A DNA stretch of 64,000 nucleotides, from the NCBI GenBank assembly GCA_951799405.1, contig OX637340.1, forward strand, positions 2,418,001 through 2,482,000, read 5' to 3'. The translations under genes and the position numbers were made by a program. This document shows, in pieces, positions 41,406 through 52,131 of this stretch. The notes under the pieces were generated by a model. It had not been told where the DNA came from. It saw only the letters and a list, made by a program, of their open reading frames with translations, and did no database searches. Position 1 is the first letter of the stretch, and every line of letters begins with the position of its first letter. The stretch comes from Agapetus fuscipes (lineage: Eukaryota; Arthropoda; Insecta; Trichoptera; Glossosomatidae).

Positions 41406-42090
41406 TTTAAAGTAAAAAATTAAATGCAGGAACAAATATCATAACTTCCTAACGCGATGATATTGACTTTGTTATAGCTGATTACAACTACTTAGAAAGG
41501 CACTTTGAGTCACATTTTTTTTATTTCCGTACAGTTATTACCCGTAATAAAACGCAGTCATATACGTTTACATTTCTTCGGAAAACACGCTATAAAAAAT
41601 ATCATTACCCCGAGTATACAACGTTACATAAACTCCTCTATCTTGCGTAAGTTGAAAATTATATGAAAAATACAACAGCACACATAGTGAGTGATTTAGT
41701 TTTCATACTTTTTTCTGCTTACGCTATCGAGAGAAGTTCACAAATATTTTTTTATACTCGCGTTACTTCTAAGACTAACGTGATTTGAAATCGTAATTCT
41801 TGAAAATAATGTGAAAAATATATTCGTGGAATAGTAGATGCAGTAGACTACTGTTTACGTAAATATTACATACACAGCAGCGCCATCTAACATTTAGTGT
41901 TTAAAGTTTAGCAATGTGACTATTTTTTTTTTAATCTTAAAACTAAAACGAAAAATCTAGTTCACTAATTTAACAAGATAATTGTAAATTTTACTGGATT
42001 TGAAAGATATTTTTGGAGTCGCATAAATTTGTAATTACATTCACAACTCCTTTTTAACTTGGTTGACTCATCCTAACTGTAAAAAAGTAT
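41406..42090. other. gap with an old repeat
   Basis: Positions 41610-41730 (CCCGAGTATACAACG, AAAATACAACAGCAC, TTTCATACTTTTTTC) resemble 33438-33545 and 37245-37340. No gene is seen. Confidence 0.35.
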
Positions 42091-42094
42091 TATG

Positions 42095-42405
42095 CGCCCA
42101 TATGTAGAGTTTGGGCATGTGGAAAGAATGAATGATGATAGACTGACAAAGTAGGTATGTATACAAAGAAAGTGTGAAAGGAAAAAGAGGGAAGGGACGA
42201 CCGAGAAAAGTATGGAGTGATCAGATTGAGGAGATTGTGAAAGAATGGGATATACAAAGTGAGCGTAAAAGAAGAAAATGCATGAAAAAGGTGATGGATA
42301 TGAATGAATTGAAAGAGGTATGTACCTAAGGATAGGAAAAAATGGAGGCAGCTCTGCAGAGGCTCTGGCCACCCCTAGCGGAATGGCGACAGAGTTACAG
42401 ATGTA
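42095..42405 (+). pseudogene. RTE-C 3' end
   Basis: EFGHVERMNDDRLTK, VCERKKREGTTEK (frame-broken), DQIEEIVKEWDIQSERKRR, KCMKKVMDMNELKEVC, then a 3-base insertion (CTA) before KDRKKW-like and CRGSGHP. Ends GGAATGGCGACAGAGTTACAG without the long tail. The last motif is quoted as GGAATGGCGACAGAG. Confidence 0.85.
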
Positions 42406-42840
42406 GCTTGGTGAAATGTATTACGTTGTGTGTGCGTTGATAGTGAGCCTCTGATGGACAGATACCAGTGTAGCTTGGATCAAAGAATTCAAGAATTGAT
42501 CACTTTCATTCATAGAGCATATAACAGTCAAATTGGTATAAGGAAAACACTCCAAACTGTAAAAAATTTACTAACGCTTTTATCTACAAGTACTGCATTT
42601 GTTTCAGGAAAAAAACGCCTAGTGTTGCAGAAAATGATTTACGAATAGCTTAGGTTTTTTTTATATTTTTCATAAGCCTACGTATATTTTTTTTATCACT
42701 TTGCATTGTTTTTTCCCGGTGGTTAATTTTATCATTTGTTTCCTTTTTGTAATAATTAACATGTATCGTCCTTGCATATTTTTTAAGATGGTCACGTTTA
42801 GCAATTCCGCGAGACTAGGCTGTAGTAAAGGTAATCATCA
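42406..42840. other. gap, no gene seen
   Basis: A 72-codon open stretch at 42430-42648 has no motif and no support. Confidence 0.3.
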
Positions 42841-42844
42841 TTTT

Positions 42845-42965
42845 GGTGCTGGAGAGTAGCTTTCCGGGATCTGTTGCCATGGTCTGTGGGAGTTGGAGCT
42901 TTCGTATATTTTGTCCATGTCTACGATGGGCTTCTTCAGCGTGAAAGTGAAATGATGAAGATGAT
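42845..42965 (-). mobile_element. foldback fragment, hammerhead-like
   Basis: Reverse strand CTGAAGAAGCCCATCGTAG, then ACATGGACAAAATATACG. The GAAA part is mutated to CAAAA, so the core is dead here. CTTTCCGGGATCTGTTGCC at the other side matches the arms at 14015-14052. Confidence 0.55.
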
Positions 42966-43084
42966 CTTGATGAAACTATGACGAAGGTCACTGTGTGAAT
43001 ACACAAACCCTACAAAATCTATGACGAAGGTGTGTGTACACTCGGAATTCAAGTACGAAAAATTATGGCATTCTATATATTATG

Positions 43085-43225
43085 TACTATTATTATTGTT
43101 AGCATCTCTAAATTTTCCATCAAAACGCTTTAAGTCAGGATTGAAGACATGTTTGTTTCGGAGATGTTACAGTTGAATAGTGCCCTTGCAGTGATTTATC
43201 ACAAAACGGCAGTATAAATATTGTC
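43085..43225 (+). pseudogene. LINE 3' end, CR1/L2-like
   Basis: The frame FKSGLKTCLFRRCYS then stop is the usual last piece of CR1/L2 proteins. Then AGTGCCCTTGCAGTGATTTA, TCACAAAACGGCAGTATAAA and a (TTATTA)n end, matching the terminus of the LINE at 52132. Confidence 0.75.
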
Positions 43226-43640
43226 TTATTATTATTCAGGAATTAAACAATTCAATAACATTTAACAAATATTATTTGTGAATCAAATTCGATCATAATT
43301 CATACATAACAGAACAGTGTCGTAAATTATTTATCAGCGAGTCGCTTCACCTGCCAAATTAGAGACTCAAACAAACCGTAACGGGTCCATGCAAGAATGA
43401 GTCGCGGAATCGAACTCAGTTCAAGGAAGTTCAGCGATAGCCGAGCCTTCGAGATCTGCATATGGTGGAACGAACAGCAATGACTGATTAAGACTGGCGA
43501 CTAACGAGGGATTAGTGTTTGAATGTGTGTTTTGTGTATACATACAGACACCTTGATTCCACTAGCCTACTAATACACTAACAAAGATAAAAATAATGGT
43601 GAATTAGATGCGTTTTTCTGTAACATTATTAATTATTGTT
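43226..43640. other. gap, no gene seen
   Basis: Less AT-rich at 43330-43500 but without a trusted frame or a known repeat. Confidence 0.3.
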
Positions 43641-43762
43641 TTTTTATTGTAGGTCCAAATGCGGCATGTGTTAGCATGAAATTATACGTCTGCTTGTGGG
43701 AATGCGTTTAATATGAATCTTAAATGATTTATACCTTTGCAGCTTAGATTTAGATTAAAATT
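43641..43762 (+). mobile_element. RTE-A 3' tail, 5'-truncated
   Basis: It starts TTTTTATTGTAGGTCC and ends GCAGCTTAGATTTAGATTAA. Confidence 0.85.
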
Positions 43763-43800
43763 TATTAAATAGCCGGGTATTTTTAGAGCTAGTTAGAGAA

Positions 43801-43927
43801 TCTCAGTGTTCTCGACGTTTCGTCGCGAAGGGCTTTCAGGTGAGTTCATCCTTGCCCTCTACCGAACAAGGATGTTTCTGCTGTTGATTTTGGATAAGAT
43901 GTCAACGAAACGTCGAGAACACTGAGA
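43801..43927. mobile_element. foldback with ACGTTTCGTC arms
   Basis: TCTCAGTGTTCTCGACGTTT (43801) pairs with AAACGTCGAGAACACTGAGA (43908-43927); each arm is 23 bases including CGT/ACG. Next to the arms, the reverse strand has CCTGAAAGCCCTTCGCGACGAAACG, a hammerhead-like CUGA..GAAAC order, quoted here as CCTGAAAGCCC then GCGACGAAACG. It probably comes from a Penelope-like element. Confidence 0.55.
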
Positions 43928-44140
43928 TTCTATAACTAACGTTTCGTATAAGTATCCAGGTATTTAATTTATTTCATCAATTGTACAAATATGTCTAAAG
44001 ACCGTAAATCTAACCTAAATCCGAATAAGTTGTTGTCATTAGTAAAAAACAGTAAGTGTGATTATGTCTTTGCGAATCAATAAATTTACAAATTATATTT
44101 TATTGTACAATACTTAATATTGTACTGAGGTTATGACTCT

Positions 44141-44440
44141 ATGTCCTGCCTCCACTCTGGACAAGTGACATCAAATTTTTCTCAACATTTTAAATGTGCT
44201 GAGTCCATTGTATTACGGGTTCAAGGTAGTTTACTGAGCAGTTTAGGCAACTTCATAATTTTAGGCATCTACCTACTCGCCATTGAAGAGGTCATCCTGT
44301 CTGTCCACATCAACAGACTGTCCTCACGGCAAACCGATATATTATACCACAAAGTACCTGCTAGTGGAATAGATTATTTGTATTATCAATGCAGGAATGT
44401 CAGGGCTTCCGTTTTTATAATGGCGTGCCATTCTGTTTAA
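44141..44440 (+). other. open stretch of 100 codons, not recognised
   Basis: Starts with ATG (MSCLHSGQVTSNFSQHF) and contains an aliphatic stretch SSLGNFIILGIYLLAIEEVI. The reverse strand holds CATTATAAAAACGG, which could be a TATA box of an LTR. There are no known motifs. A chance ORF or an LTR is as likely as a gene. Confidence 0.2.
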
Positions 44441-44567
44441 ATAGGGACTGATAACTATCGCAAAAATGACAAAATAATACTAGTTATACTATGAACCTAT
44501 CAAAGGATGATCGAAGTTGTACAATGTCGATTTTTCACTGCTGTTTCAATCAGAGAAATTTACAGAG

Positions 44568-44712
44568 TGGAAACAAGAGAAGAGCATGCATGAAAAGAGT
44601 GATGAAATTAGATGAGATGAAAGAAGTATGCAAGGACAGAGTCAAGTGGAGGCACTTGTGTGGAGGTACCGGCCACCTCTAGAGGAATGGCGCACGATAC
44701 ATGACAAGACAA
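44568..44712 (+). pseudogene. RTE-B 3' end
   Basis: Frame SGNKRRACMKRVMKLDEMKE, VCKDRVKWRHLCGGTGHL, then stop (CTCTAG). It then ends GGCGCACGATACATGACAAG. It is nearly identical in coding sequence to the stub at 36170, and both are cut at almost the same 5' position (GGAAACAAGAGAAGAGC). Confidence 0.9.
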
Positions 44713-45930
44713 GTTTAACCAAAGAGAATGTTTTTTTTTCTTATGGTATATTTTAACATTTTACAACATTTATCTCTGAGAATGTTAAGTTTGGAATGCT
44801 TGTTAAGTCTTGAAGTTAGAGGTTAATATTTAGCTTGACGGACTAACCAGCCGACGCAGTCTCGATTTATCTACCGATAGAATCGTTAGAAAATGTCAAG
44901 ACTTCTCGTCCAAGTAAAAAAGATCACGCATTTCTCCGTAGAAATATCTTTGAAATTAGCACAGACCTCAAATCAATTTTGAGAATCTTATGATGTTCTA
45001 AAAAAACTAATTAAAAAGATCAGAAAAAAAATATTATGAAATATGTTATTTTTTCGTTAGATTCCCTAATATCTCTCTAAACACATGAATAGCTACAAAA
45101 TACAAAATATCAGCTTCGTATTGTTACAAAAGTCGAAACAACCAAAACTATGTATGTTATCTTCACAATACGGTCAAACCAACATATTGTAATTGTTGTA
45201 TTTTTGTATTATTAATGATTAACGATTCTACGAGTATGAAAAATCATGAAACTAATTGTTGTGCTCTACATTTTTTCTATTATGCTTTACAAAAAGCGCT
45301 AGAAAAATATGTGTTGTACATCACTGATAAATAAATATTATAAAACTCATTATAAACATAAAATTAAATAAAAACATATGGGTAAGGTTTACAGAAAAAA
45401 AATTGAAATATAATGCGTTTGACATAGTATTTCTCGTAAAGGACATTAGCTCCATAAAACGATAATTTATAAGAATTCGCATTTTTTCTTAATATGAACT
45501 TGAGAATGAACCAGATGACTTCTAATAACCTCTGAAGGATGTCCCAGATTTTTGTATTTTTTTTTTATTTAGCAGTATAATTTAACGTCTAGACATTGTT
45601 TTCTCGTAAAAACTTATCTTCTGCAAACAGTGTCACTTCTTTTGACGATTCTCGATCATCATGGCTATTTTTACAAACACATTTCAACTTTTCGTGTGAT
45701 TATTTGTAAATCCTTTAATTAGGTAGCTTTCTGCAGGAATCCAGGACTTTGGTGTCAGCCAAAACATCGATCAGTTCATTTGTCTTCGAAAAGAATTTCG
45801 TCGAAGATGCCCTGGCTAGTTATTGCTGATAGCATATGTCAATGGCTGATATACGTAAATAATTAAAAAGAAAACACATTTCTCAAGTTTTCTTCTCTGG
45901 TTTGAAAAAATAATCTGCCTGTACCACAGA
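44713..45930. other. long AT-rich gap, no gene seen
   Basis: No coding unit. A short GACGGACTAACCAGCCGACG stretch near 44837 stands out by composition only. Confidence 0.35.
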
Positions 45931-45934
45931 CTAC

Positions 45935-46240
45935 ATGGTCCGTAGCTCAGTGGTAACACTGCGGACTCTAAATTGGGAAAGCTGTGGGTTCGAAAAAATA
46001 TACCATTTATATTTTCAAATTTGCTCTTCGCTGGGTTGAAAAATTCATAAAAAACCTTTACCAATGACCGGTCACCAAAGGTCCATCCAGCCTTACAGCA
46101 ACTGGGTCTTGCTTGAGTATTGGCGCTTCGTAGCGACGACCAAGCTCGAACACCTCTGCAGCACTACAACAAGTGTCATATACCCCTAGAGTCTCTAGAA
46201 TCTAGAGAGTCTCCCACGCAGGATTTCTTAAAAAAAAAAC
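45935..46240 (+). mobile_element. SINE-1, tail b, 5S head absent
   Basis: The tRNA-like module has a good A box (GTAGCTCAGTGGTAAC) and a B box GGGTTCGAA that is cut short by a deletion into the body. The body has GACCGGTCACC and GAGTATTGGCGC. Tail b includes CTGCAGCACTACAACAAGTG and TAGAGTCTCTAG, and ends GGATTTCTTAAAAAAAAAAC. Confidence 0.88.
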
Positions 46241-46247
46241 AGGAAAT

Positions 46248-46362
46248 TGAACTTGCTTGAGAATTGGCGATTTTTATAGCAACAACTAAGCTTGCAGAGG
46301 GTTCTTGAGGCGTGATTCATACGAAAACAGTGCTCACCAAATAAGTCATCCTAATATTTATT
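46248..46362 (+). mobile_element. SINE-1 tail a fragment
   Basis: CTTGCTTGAGAATTGGCG, GCAGAGGGTTCTTGAGGCG, then CACCAAATAAGTCATCCTAA. It lies directly behind the poly(A) of the tail-b copy, in the same orientation. Confidence 0.85.
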
Positions 46363-46479
46363 TCCATATTAATTATGGGGTGGAAAGTACACAATGGCTA
46401 ATAGAAGAAGTATCGCTATTTCTGAATTGATCTCACCACTACTCTAGGATATTTTTGAAAATGAGATAAATAATAATAA

Positions 46480-46925
46480 TAAAGGTCTTTATTGTTTTTA
46501 TCAATATGCACAAATTAATATTACAATTACAAACATTTAATTACAATAATACTCCCCAAAGTAAGCATAGTTTATGTTTCGGGGAGGATTCCAACTTATG
46601 TTAACTAAATAAATTATGAAAACACGGGAAATTGTTTTCTCAACATTTCCTTACAATTTATATTATTACTAATAATAATAAATTAAAATTTTTAGGGTTT
46701 GTGTATTCACACAGTGAAAATTCATTTTTAATTTAAAATAAAAATAGTTTTTCAAAAACGTAGTTTTATTTTCACAATAATTTATTTTATTTGCCTCGAG
46801 TACTTTTGACCTTCAAGTTTCAGGTCATTATCAAGAGTCTAAAATAATACTAAATCTTTATTCCAGTCTAGCCGCGCGGAGGGTGCAATACGTGACTAGC
46901 CATATAAAAAATACAATAACTGAAA
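46480..46925 (-). mobile_element. cluster of retroelement 3'-end fragments
   Basis: Three minus-strand ends in a row: 46480-46640 (TAATAATAATAAAGG tail, CTCCCCAAAGTAAGC); 46754-46840 (CTCGAGTACTTTTGACC, TTCAGGTCATTATCAAG), as at 27240 and 62130; and 46850-46920 (TTTATTCCAGTCTAGCCGCG), as at 19675 and 35933. No ORF survives. Confidence 0.45.
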
Positions 46926-47497
46926 AATACATATAGGAAAATAGAAACCGAGAAAAAAATACATATAAACAGAGAAAGAAAAATAGAAACAGGGAAAATA
47001 ATATAGAAACAAAGAATAAAAATATTTAACTAGCTTTCGAAAAAACCTAGATTGCTGTCTTTGATTCTATACTACCTACTGATGAAAGTATCGAATGAAA
47101 TATTGGAAAACCCATTTGAATGTCACTGACATTTAGGATCAACATGGCCGTCAATCGTTTAACAATTTCCAAGGCTACTGCTTTATATGAATAAACTTAA
47201 GTTTATTTTTGAATAATTTGTTACTTACAAAAACTGGTTAAATGTCAGACAAACTGTGAGAAATCTTTAGTCTAACAACGAGTTTATTTTTAAATATAAT
47301 AATAACAGGTAATCGCAATAAAAACTGAGTAAAAAATATTTAAACTAAGGAGGACTTTTTTTTTTAAATATTTTTGCGGTCTTATTCAATGAAGATGTTG
47401 AAGTTTAAATTGAAAAAAAACAGGCTTTTAAAATTCAATATCAAACTTTTAACTGATAAATAAATGAAACCCGTATTAAAAAGATTGTTAGCAACAT
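46926..47497. other. AT-rich gap, no gene seen
   Basis: An A-rich near-repeat (ATAGAAACAGGGAAAATA-like) lies at 46930-47020. No gene is visible. Confidence 0.35.
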
Positions 47498-47715
47498 CTA
47501 ATCTAATCTTAGTTGCAAAGATATGTTACATTGGAGATTCACATTATATGCATTCTCACAAGCGGACATCTACAAGTTTGCGCTTGTACATGCCGCATGT
47601 GAACCTACAACATAAAAAACAAATCTCAAATGGACATACACCCTGCAACTCTTGCCGTCCTTCCCTGAAACAGGGGTGACATTGGCAAAGTGAATCATTT
47701 TTAGAGCATGGGTGT
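47498..47715 (-). mobile_element. RTE-A 3' tail, cut at one end
   Basis: Tail CTAATCTAATCTTAGTTGC. The right side stops at GAGCATGGGTG, where the foldback sequence begins. Confidence 0.85.
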
Positions 47716-47900
47716 TTGCTTTCCGGGATATGTTGCCGTGTTCTATGGGAGCTGGAGCTTTGGCGCGTTTCGCACATGTCTACGATGGGCTTCTTTAGCG
47801 TGAAAGTGAAGTGAAGAAGATGACGCTGATGAAACTATTCCTGCAATATATCCCGGTAAACAACTCTACAGCATCATCAGCCGGCCGTGTAAGCCTAAAT
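47716..47900 (-). mobile_element. foldback fragment, hammerhead-like
   Basis: Reverse strand: CTAAAGAAGCCCATCGTAG, ACATGTGCGAAACGCGCC. Flanking arms CTTTCCGGGATATGTTGCCG and TATATCCCGGTAAAC, and the GATGATGCTG sequence of the 14015 element. One core base (CUAA) is changed. Confidence 0.6.
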
Positions 47901-48615
47901 CTCCTATTCTAAGGTTGCTATTTAGAAATATAATCAAAATAATTTAGTTTCAATTCAAAAGTTTTCTTTTTGTAGTTTTTTTTTGATACTCACTAAACTA
48001 GCTGTGTTTTACTAATATATTAAAACAAGAAGCATAAGTTTTTTTTTAAATCTATCTGTCAATTTTTTGCGACGATAATAACCGTTTTTTTATTTATTAA
48101 AAACAGTATTTCGTGTTAAAAAAACGTACTGTCTGTAGCAATATGTCATTAATAAAAACTCTTTGCTTAAATACATTTAGAAACTTGCTTCTACATAGAC
48201 TGATTGATGCTTAAAAAAAAACCAGGCCACCTATACATATTGTCATAAAACGTATTGCAAAAAAAAAACATACACATTCAATAACCGCCTTATAAACAAT
48301 GTAACTTTATGCAATAGACAAGGAATTATTTTAATATATGTACATAAATAATCGATAGAGAATTTTAAATGTACCATACCTTGCGCTTTTTACCATATGA
48401 ACCTTATTTCATTTTGAGATATGAAGCGTTAGATAAGTCAGACGGGCATAACTAATCCGCAACACAAAAAAACGAAACTAGTTTTCGTGCAAAAAGCTAG
48501 CTCGCAGTTCACGGTCAATCTTGGCTGAGAAAATAGCAAGCAATATTACCTACTATGTACTACACATATAGTTACACTACACTTACAGTTTCACGTACTA
48601 GGCTCTTATTGCAAT
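47901..48615. other. AT-rich gap, no gene seen
   Basis: No unit is recognised. Confidence 0.35.
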
Positions 48616-48618
48616 TAG

Positions 48619-49070
48619 TTTTTTTTTTTTTTTTTTTAAGAAATCCTGTGCGGGAGACTCCCTAGATTCTAAAGACTCTAGGGGTCTATGACACTTGTTG
48701 TAGTGCCGCAGAGGTGTTCGAGCTTGGTCGTCACTACAAAGCGCCAATACTCAAGCAAGACCCAGTTGCTGTAAGGCTGGATGGACCTTTGGTGACCGGT
48801 CATTGGTAAAAGTTTATGAAATTTTCAACCCAGCGAAGAGCACATTCGAAATATAAATGGTATATTTTTGTGCTCCGCCGGGATCCGAATCCAAAACCTT
48901 CCATTTACGAGTCCGAAGTGTTGCCACTACGGACTACGGACCGGTCCAAGATGCCAACGACACGCGGTGTACCTGAGCGGTTACCCATCCAAGCACTGAC
49001 CACGCCCAATGTTGCTTAACTTCGGTGATCTATGGAAACCGGTGCTTTCAACATGGCTAACGTCGTTGAC
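48619..49070 (-). mobile_element. SINE-1, 5S-tRNA chimera, tail b
   Basis: On the minus strand the 5S-like head begins at 49070 (GTCAACGACGTTAGCCATG) and includes GATCACCGAAGTTAAGCAAC and an altered C box (GGATGGGTAACCGC). Then come GGCATCTTGGACCGGTCCG, a tRNA-like module with a small TAGTCCGTAG duplication, and a B box GGATTCGGATCCC. The body is followed by tail b and poly(A), seen as a T-run at 48619-48638. It is the only copy in the window joining the 5S head to tail b. Confidence 0.93.
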
Positions 49071-49159
49071 AAGTATTGACGTCATGTATTTTCGTTTCTT
49101 TCTACGATCAGCCCATTTCGAGAAAATTTTGTAAAAATAAATAAATTGTTTTCAGGCTA

Positions 49160-49215
49160 GTTTATTTGATGAGCCGTCGGCGTGAATTCCGAAAGCAAGA
49201 CCCAGTTGCTCTTTG
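49160..49215 (-). mobile_element. SINE-1 scrap
   Basis: GGCTAGTTTATTTGATGAGC and GAAAGCAAGACCCAGTTGC: eroded tail a and body words with the middle missing. Confidence 0.55.
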
Positions 49216-49266
49216 TCAAAAAAAATATCTCAAAATAAAGGTTGATCATTTTTTCAACACTAACGG

Positions 49267-49503
49267 GGCTATTCTTAGACATTTAGTCGTTGGTTGAGCC
49301 CACGTTTTGACAAACTAATGATGGATTTGTATGAAGACCTGTCAATCCAAGATGACTGCATGTGAACAGCTGATTTGTTTTTATACAAATATTACAAAAC
49401 TCGGTAGGTAAGAATGACCATGCTGATGAAACTTCCAGCGTAGGCACCATTGGTTTGTCAAAGCGTGGGCTCAACCGACGACTAAAATGTCTAAAAATAG
49501 CCC
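49267..49503. mobile_element. MITE-3 copy
   Basis: Inverted ends of about 50 bp: GGGCTATTCTTAGACATTTA and TAAAATGTCTAAAAATAGCC, with GTTGAGCCCACGTTTTGAC and GTCAAAGCGTGGGCTCAAC inside them. No ORF, no clear target duplication. Confidence 0.85.
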
Positions 49504-49634
49504 TGTCAGTATTTTTGAAAAATAAATGTTAATTTGTTGTGCTAATTTAGCCCGCTATGTAGAAAATGAAACTACAACTGAATATTCTCATTCAATACTT
49601 ATAGTGTCTCATTCTTAACTTAATTATAGTACCT

Positions 49635-49775
49635 TCCCAGCCAGCAGGAGCATATCCACTTCAAATTAAATGGTTGGGGAAAAGGCTTCATTCCTTACCT
49701 GTAAAAAGCGATAGGTTTCCCTTGCTAAATACAGCACTTTATGTACATCGTGGCAAAAAGTTGCATGATATCTGC
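49635..49775 (+). mobile_element. SINE-2 3' half, diverged
   Basis: CAGCAGGAGCATATCCACTTC, CTTACCTGTAAAAAGCGATAGG and CGTGGCAAAAAGTTGC in SINE-2 order. Motifs are abbreviated to CAGCAGGAGCATATCC and CTTACCTGTAAAAAGCG. Confidence 0.65.
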
Positions 49776-49859
49776 GCGTTTTACGATATATATTTTTTTA
49801 TATTTTTTAGGGTGGATTTATTATGTCGCTTATGCCTTACTGCCTTTTAACTGTCGATA

Positions 49860-49912
49860 TAGTTTTTAGAGCATGGGGGTACATCCTCACACCGACCTAC
49901 AAGTCAGGGAGA
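49860..49912 (-). mobile_element. RTE-A tail scrap
   Basis: TAGAGCATGGGGGTACATCC and CCGACCTACAAGTCAGGGAG are the 5'-boundary part of the unit only. Confidence 0.5.
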
Positions 49913-50212
49913 TTACTTAAAATATTGGAAATGCTTTTGAAAAGTTGTTAATTTTGTCTGTAAAAATGAAAGCATGGTTCGCGTGAGTGGCGCCTAGAGG
50001 CAGCCTAAGTAAAAAGTTGTCTTACTTATATTATATTATTATTTTTTATATTTTTTTACATTAGATTAGCAACTTTTGTACTGAATAAGTTGAAGAATTT
50101 TGTAAAGTGTAAAGACACCCTTAGATTTGTTTGTTGCAATTCCTTTTTGTGAGATACCCGATTTTTTATAAAGCTTAATGATTGCAATAATGCATATTTT
50201 TTAACCGCAATT

Positions 50213-50434
50213 TTGGAAGAGCCCGGGCCAACATGTCGACCTAGGGATTTTTGGGACGGGAGGACTCTACACTATGTGAGTGTGGAGCTCAGCAAACTAT
50301 GGAGCACCTGCGGTGTTGTCCCTCCTGTTCGACAAGCTGCTCCATGGATGATCTCTTTGCGGGAAACCAAAGAGCTGTAGACATTGCTCGTTACTGGGCC
50401 AATACGGTGTGAAGCTGACACGAAGAAGAAGAAG
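50213..50434 (+). pseudogene. LINE C-terminus with C-C-H cluster, copy 1
   Basis: One frame encodes GRARANMST, a stop (CTAGGG site), then FLGREDSTLCECGAQQTMEH, LRCCPSCSTSCSMDDLFAGN and QRAVDIARYWANTV, then stop and (GAA)n. The C-E-C-G...H...CC pattern is a zinc-binding-like C-terminal end seen in several insect LINE clades. It differs from the copy at 61464 at about six positions over 215 bases by eye. Confidence 0.85.
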
Positions 50435-51582
50435 CGCAAATATTTCTCACATTATAGAGTTGCAAAGCAAAAAACTCTGTTAACAATATTTCATCTTGTG
50501 CACTTTACACCAAATATAAATCATTGTGTAATTACCTATCAAACGAAAACAAAGATACATAGCACCTCTATTTTTTGTTTTAGTTATAATACATTTTTGT
50601 AAAAAAGAACTAGACGAAAACTTGTAAAGTCAATATATGTATTTAAAGTATTGACGTCAAATGTTATGAGATCGAGTCTTTTGAAGAATCTTGGCCTTGG
50701 CAATGAAAAAAAAAGAAGTTTGATCCTGCCGAGGTATGCGATCGAATAAGAAGAAAAAACCAGAATAAACTGTTCTGGGAATTCATACAACGTAGAAGCA
50801 CTTGTTACGTAGGTTAACTTAACAAAAACAAGATAGACGAAAATCACTTGATCATTTTTTGTAACGTAAGTTTTATGTAACATATTTGAACGCAGTGAAC
50901 ATATATTTTAAGTATATTGGAAACGATTTTTTTTTTGACTTAAAAACAATTCTGCAGTTTATTTTGCAACTTATTCAGAAAAAAGTTTGGGTTTTTAAAC
51001 GAATCTATGTCAGTTTTTTTAATATATAAAAAGTAGACTGAAGTCAGATTTTTGTAATAACAAATATAATAGTAAGGACGGTTTTGTTTAGGTAAATAAA
51101 AGTTAAAGTACATACAAAAGGTATTAAGTTTTTATTTTTTTTTATACTTTCAATTCAAATGGGGAAATTAATAAATAACAGAAAATTGAGTTTATGAGTA
51201 ACAAAGTTTTTATTTACAACTTTAAAATTTAATAAATTCTTTCAAAATAATGATTATTTTTCCCTCCCTAGAATGACTCAAATCAAGACAATTTGAAAAT
51301 CAAATAAAACTTGAAGTAATTATTTTAAGGGGTAAGGCAGGAAGTACTTAAAAGTCATGTTTGAATGATAAAAAAAAAACTGTTAAAGAAAATAGATTAC
51401 ATAATTTGATTGGTTAGTAAATACTTATATGTAGGGCCCACCCTTGTTCAAAAAATGACTTCATTTTTGATAAACACTACGTACGTTTCTCCAAGTATAA
51501 AACTCAGAGCAAGTGTTTTACCATTAATGTATGGAAACTAAAACGCTTGCTAGAGGCACTCCTTTCTATAATCTATCTATTA
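50435..51582. other. AT-rich gap, no gene seen
   Basis: The 51480-51570 block resembles the old repeat at 33438 and 41610 (AAGTATAAAACTC, AAAACGCTTGCTAG). No gene is visible. Confidence 0.35.
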
Positions 51583-51651
51583 TCTAAGCTGCAAAGATAT
51601 GTTAACATTTAAGGTTTATATTAAATGCATGCCCACAGACAGGCACATGTA

Positions 51652-52074
51652 ATAATAATAAAAAAAATATTAGGATGATTTATTTGGTGAGCGCTGTTTT
51701 TGTGTGTATCACACCTCAAGAGCCCTCTGCGAGCTTGGTCGTCGCTGTAGAAAGCGCCAATTCTCAAGCAAGACCCAATTGTTGTAAAGTTGGATGGACC
51801 TTTCAGTGACCGGTCTTTGGTAAAGGTTTATGAATTTTTCAACCCAGCGAAGAGCACATTCGAAATATAAATGGTATATTTTTGTGCTCCGCTGAGATCC
51901 GAATCCACAACCTTCCATTTACGAGTCCGAAGTGTTGCCACTACGGACCGGTCCAAGATGCCCACGACACGCGGTGTACCTGAGCGGTTACCCATCCAAG
52001 TACTGTCCGCGCCCAATGTTGCTTAACTTCGGTGATCTATGGGAACCGGTGCTTTCAACATGGTAACGTCATTG
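51652..52074 (-). mobile_element. SINE-1, complete, tail a, with target duplication
   Basis: 423 bp flanked by ACATGTA at 51645-51651 and 52075-52081. On the minus strand it starts with the 5S-like GTCAATGACGTTACCATG, has GATCACCGAAGTTAAGCAAC, a tRNA-like module (about 51885-51950) with B box GGATTCGGATCTC, and tail a ending CCTAATATT then TTTTTTATTATTATT. The target duplication fixes both ends and shows that the 5S head and the tRNA module moved as one unit. Confidence 0.96.
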
Positions 52075-52131
52075 ACATGTAGGTTCGCGCCTACACATTC
52101 TGCATGTGTGCATACAAATACAAAGCCTAAC

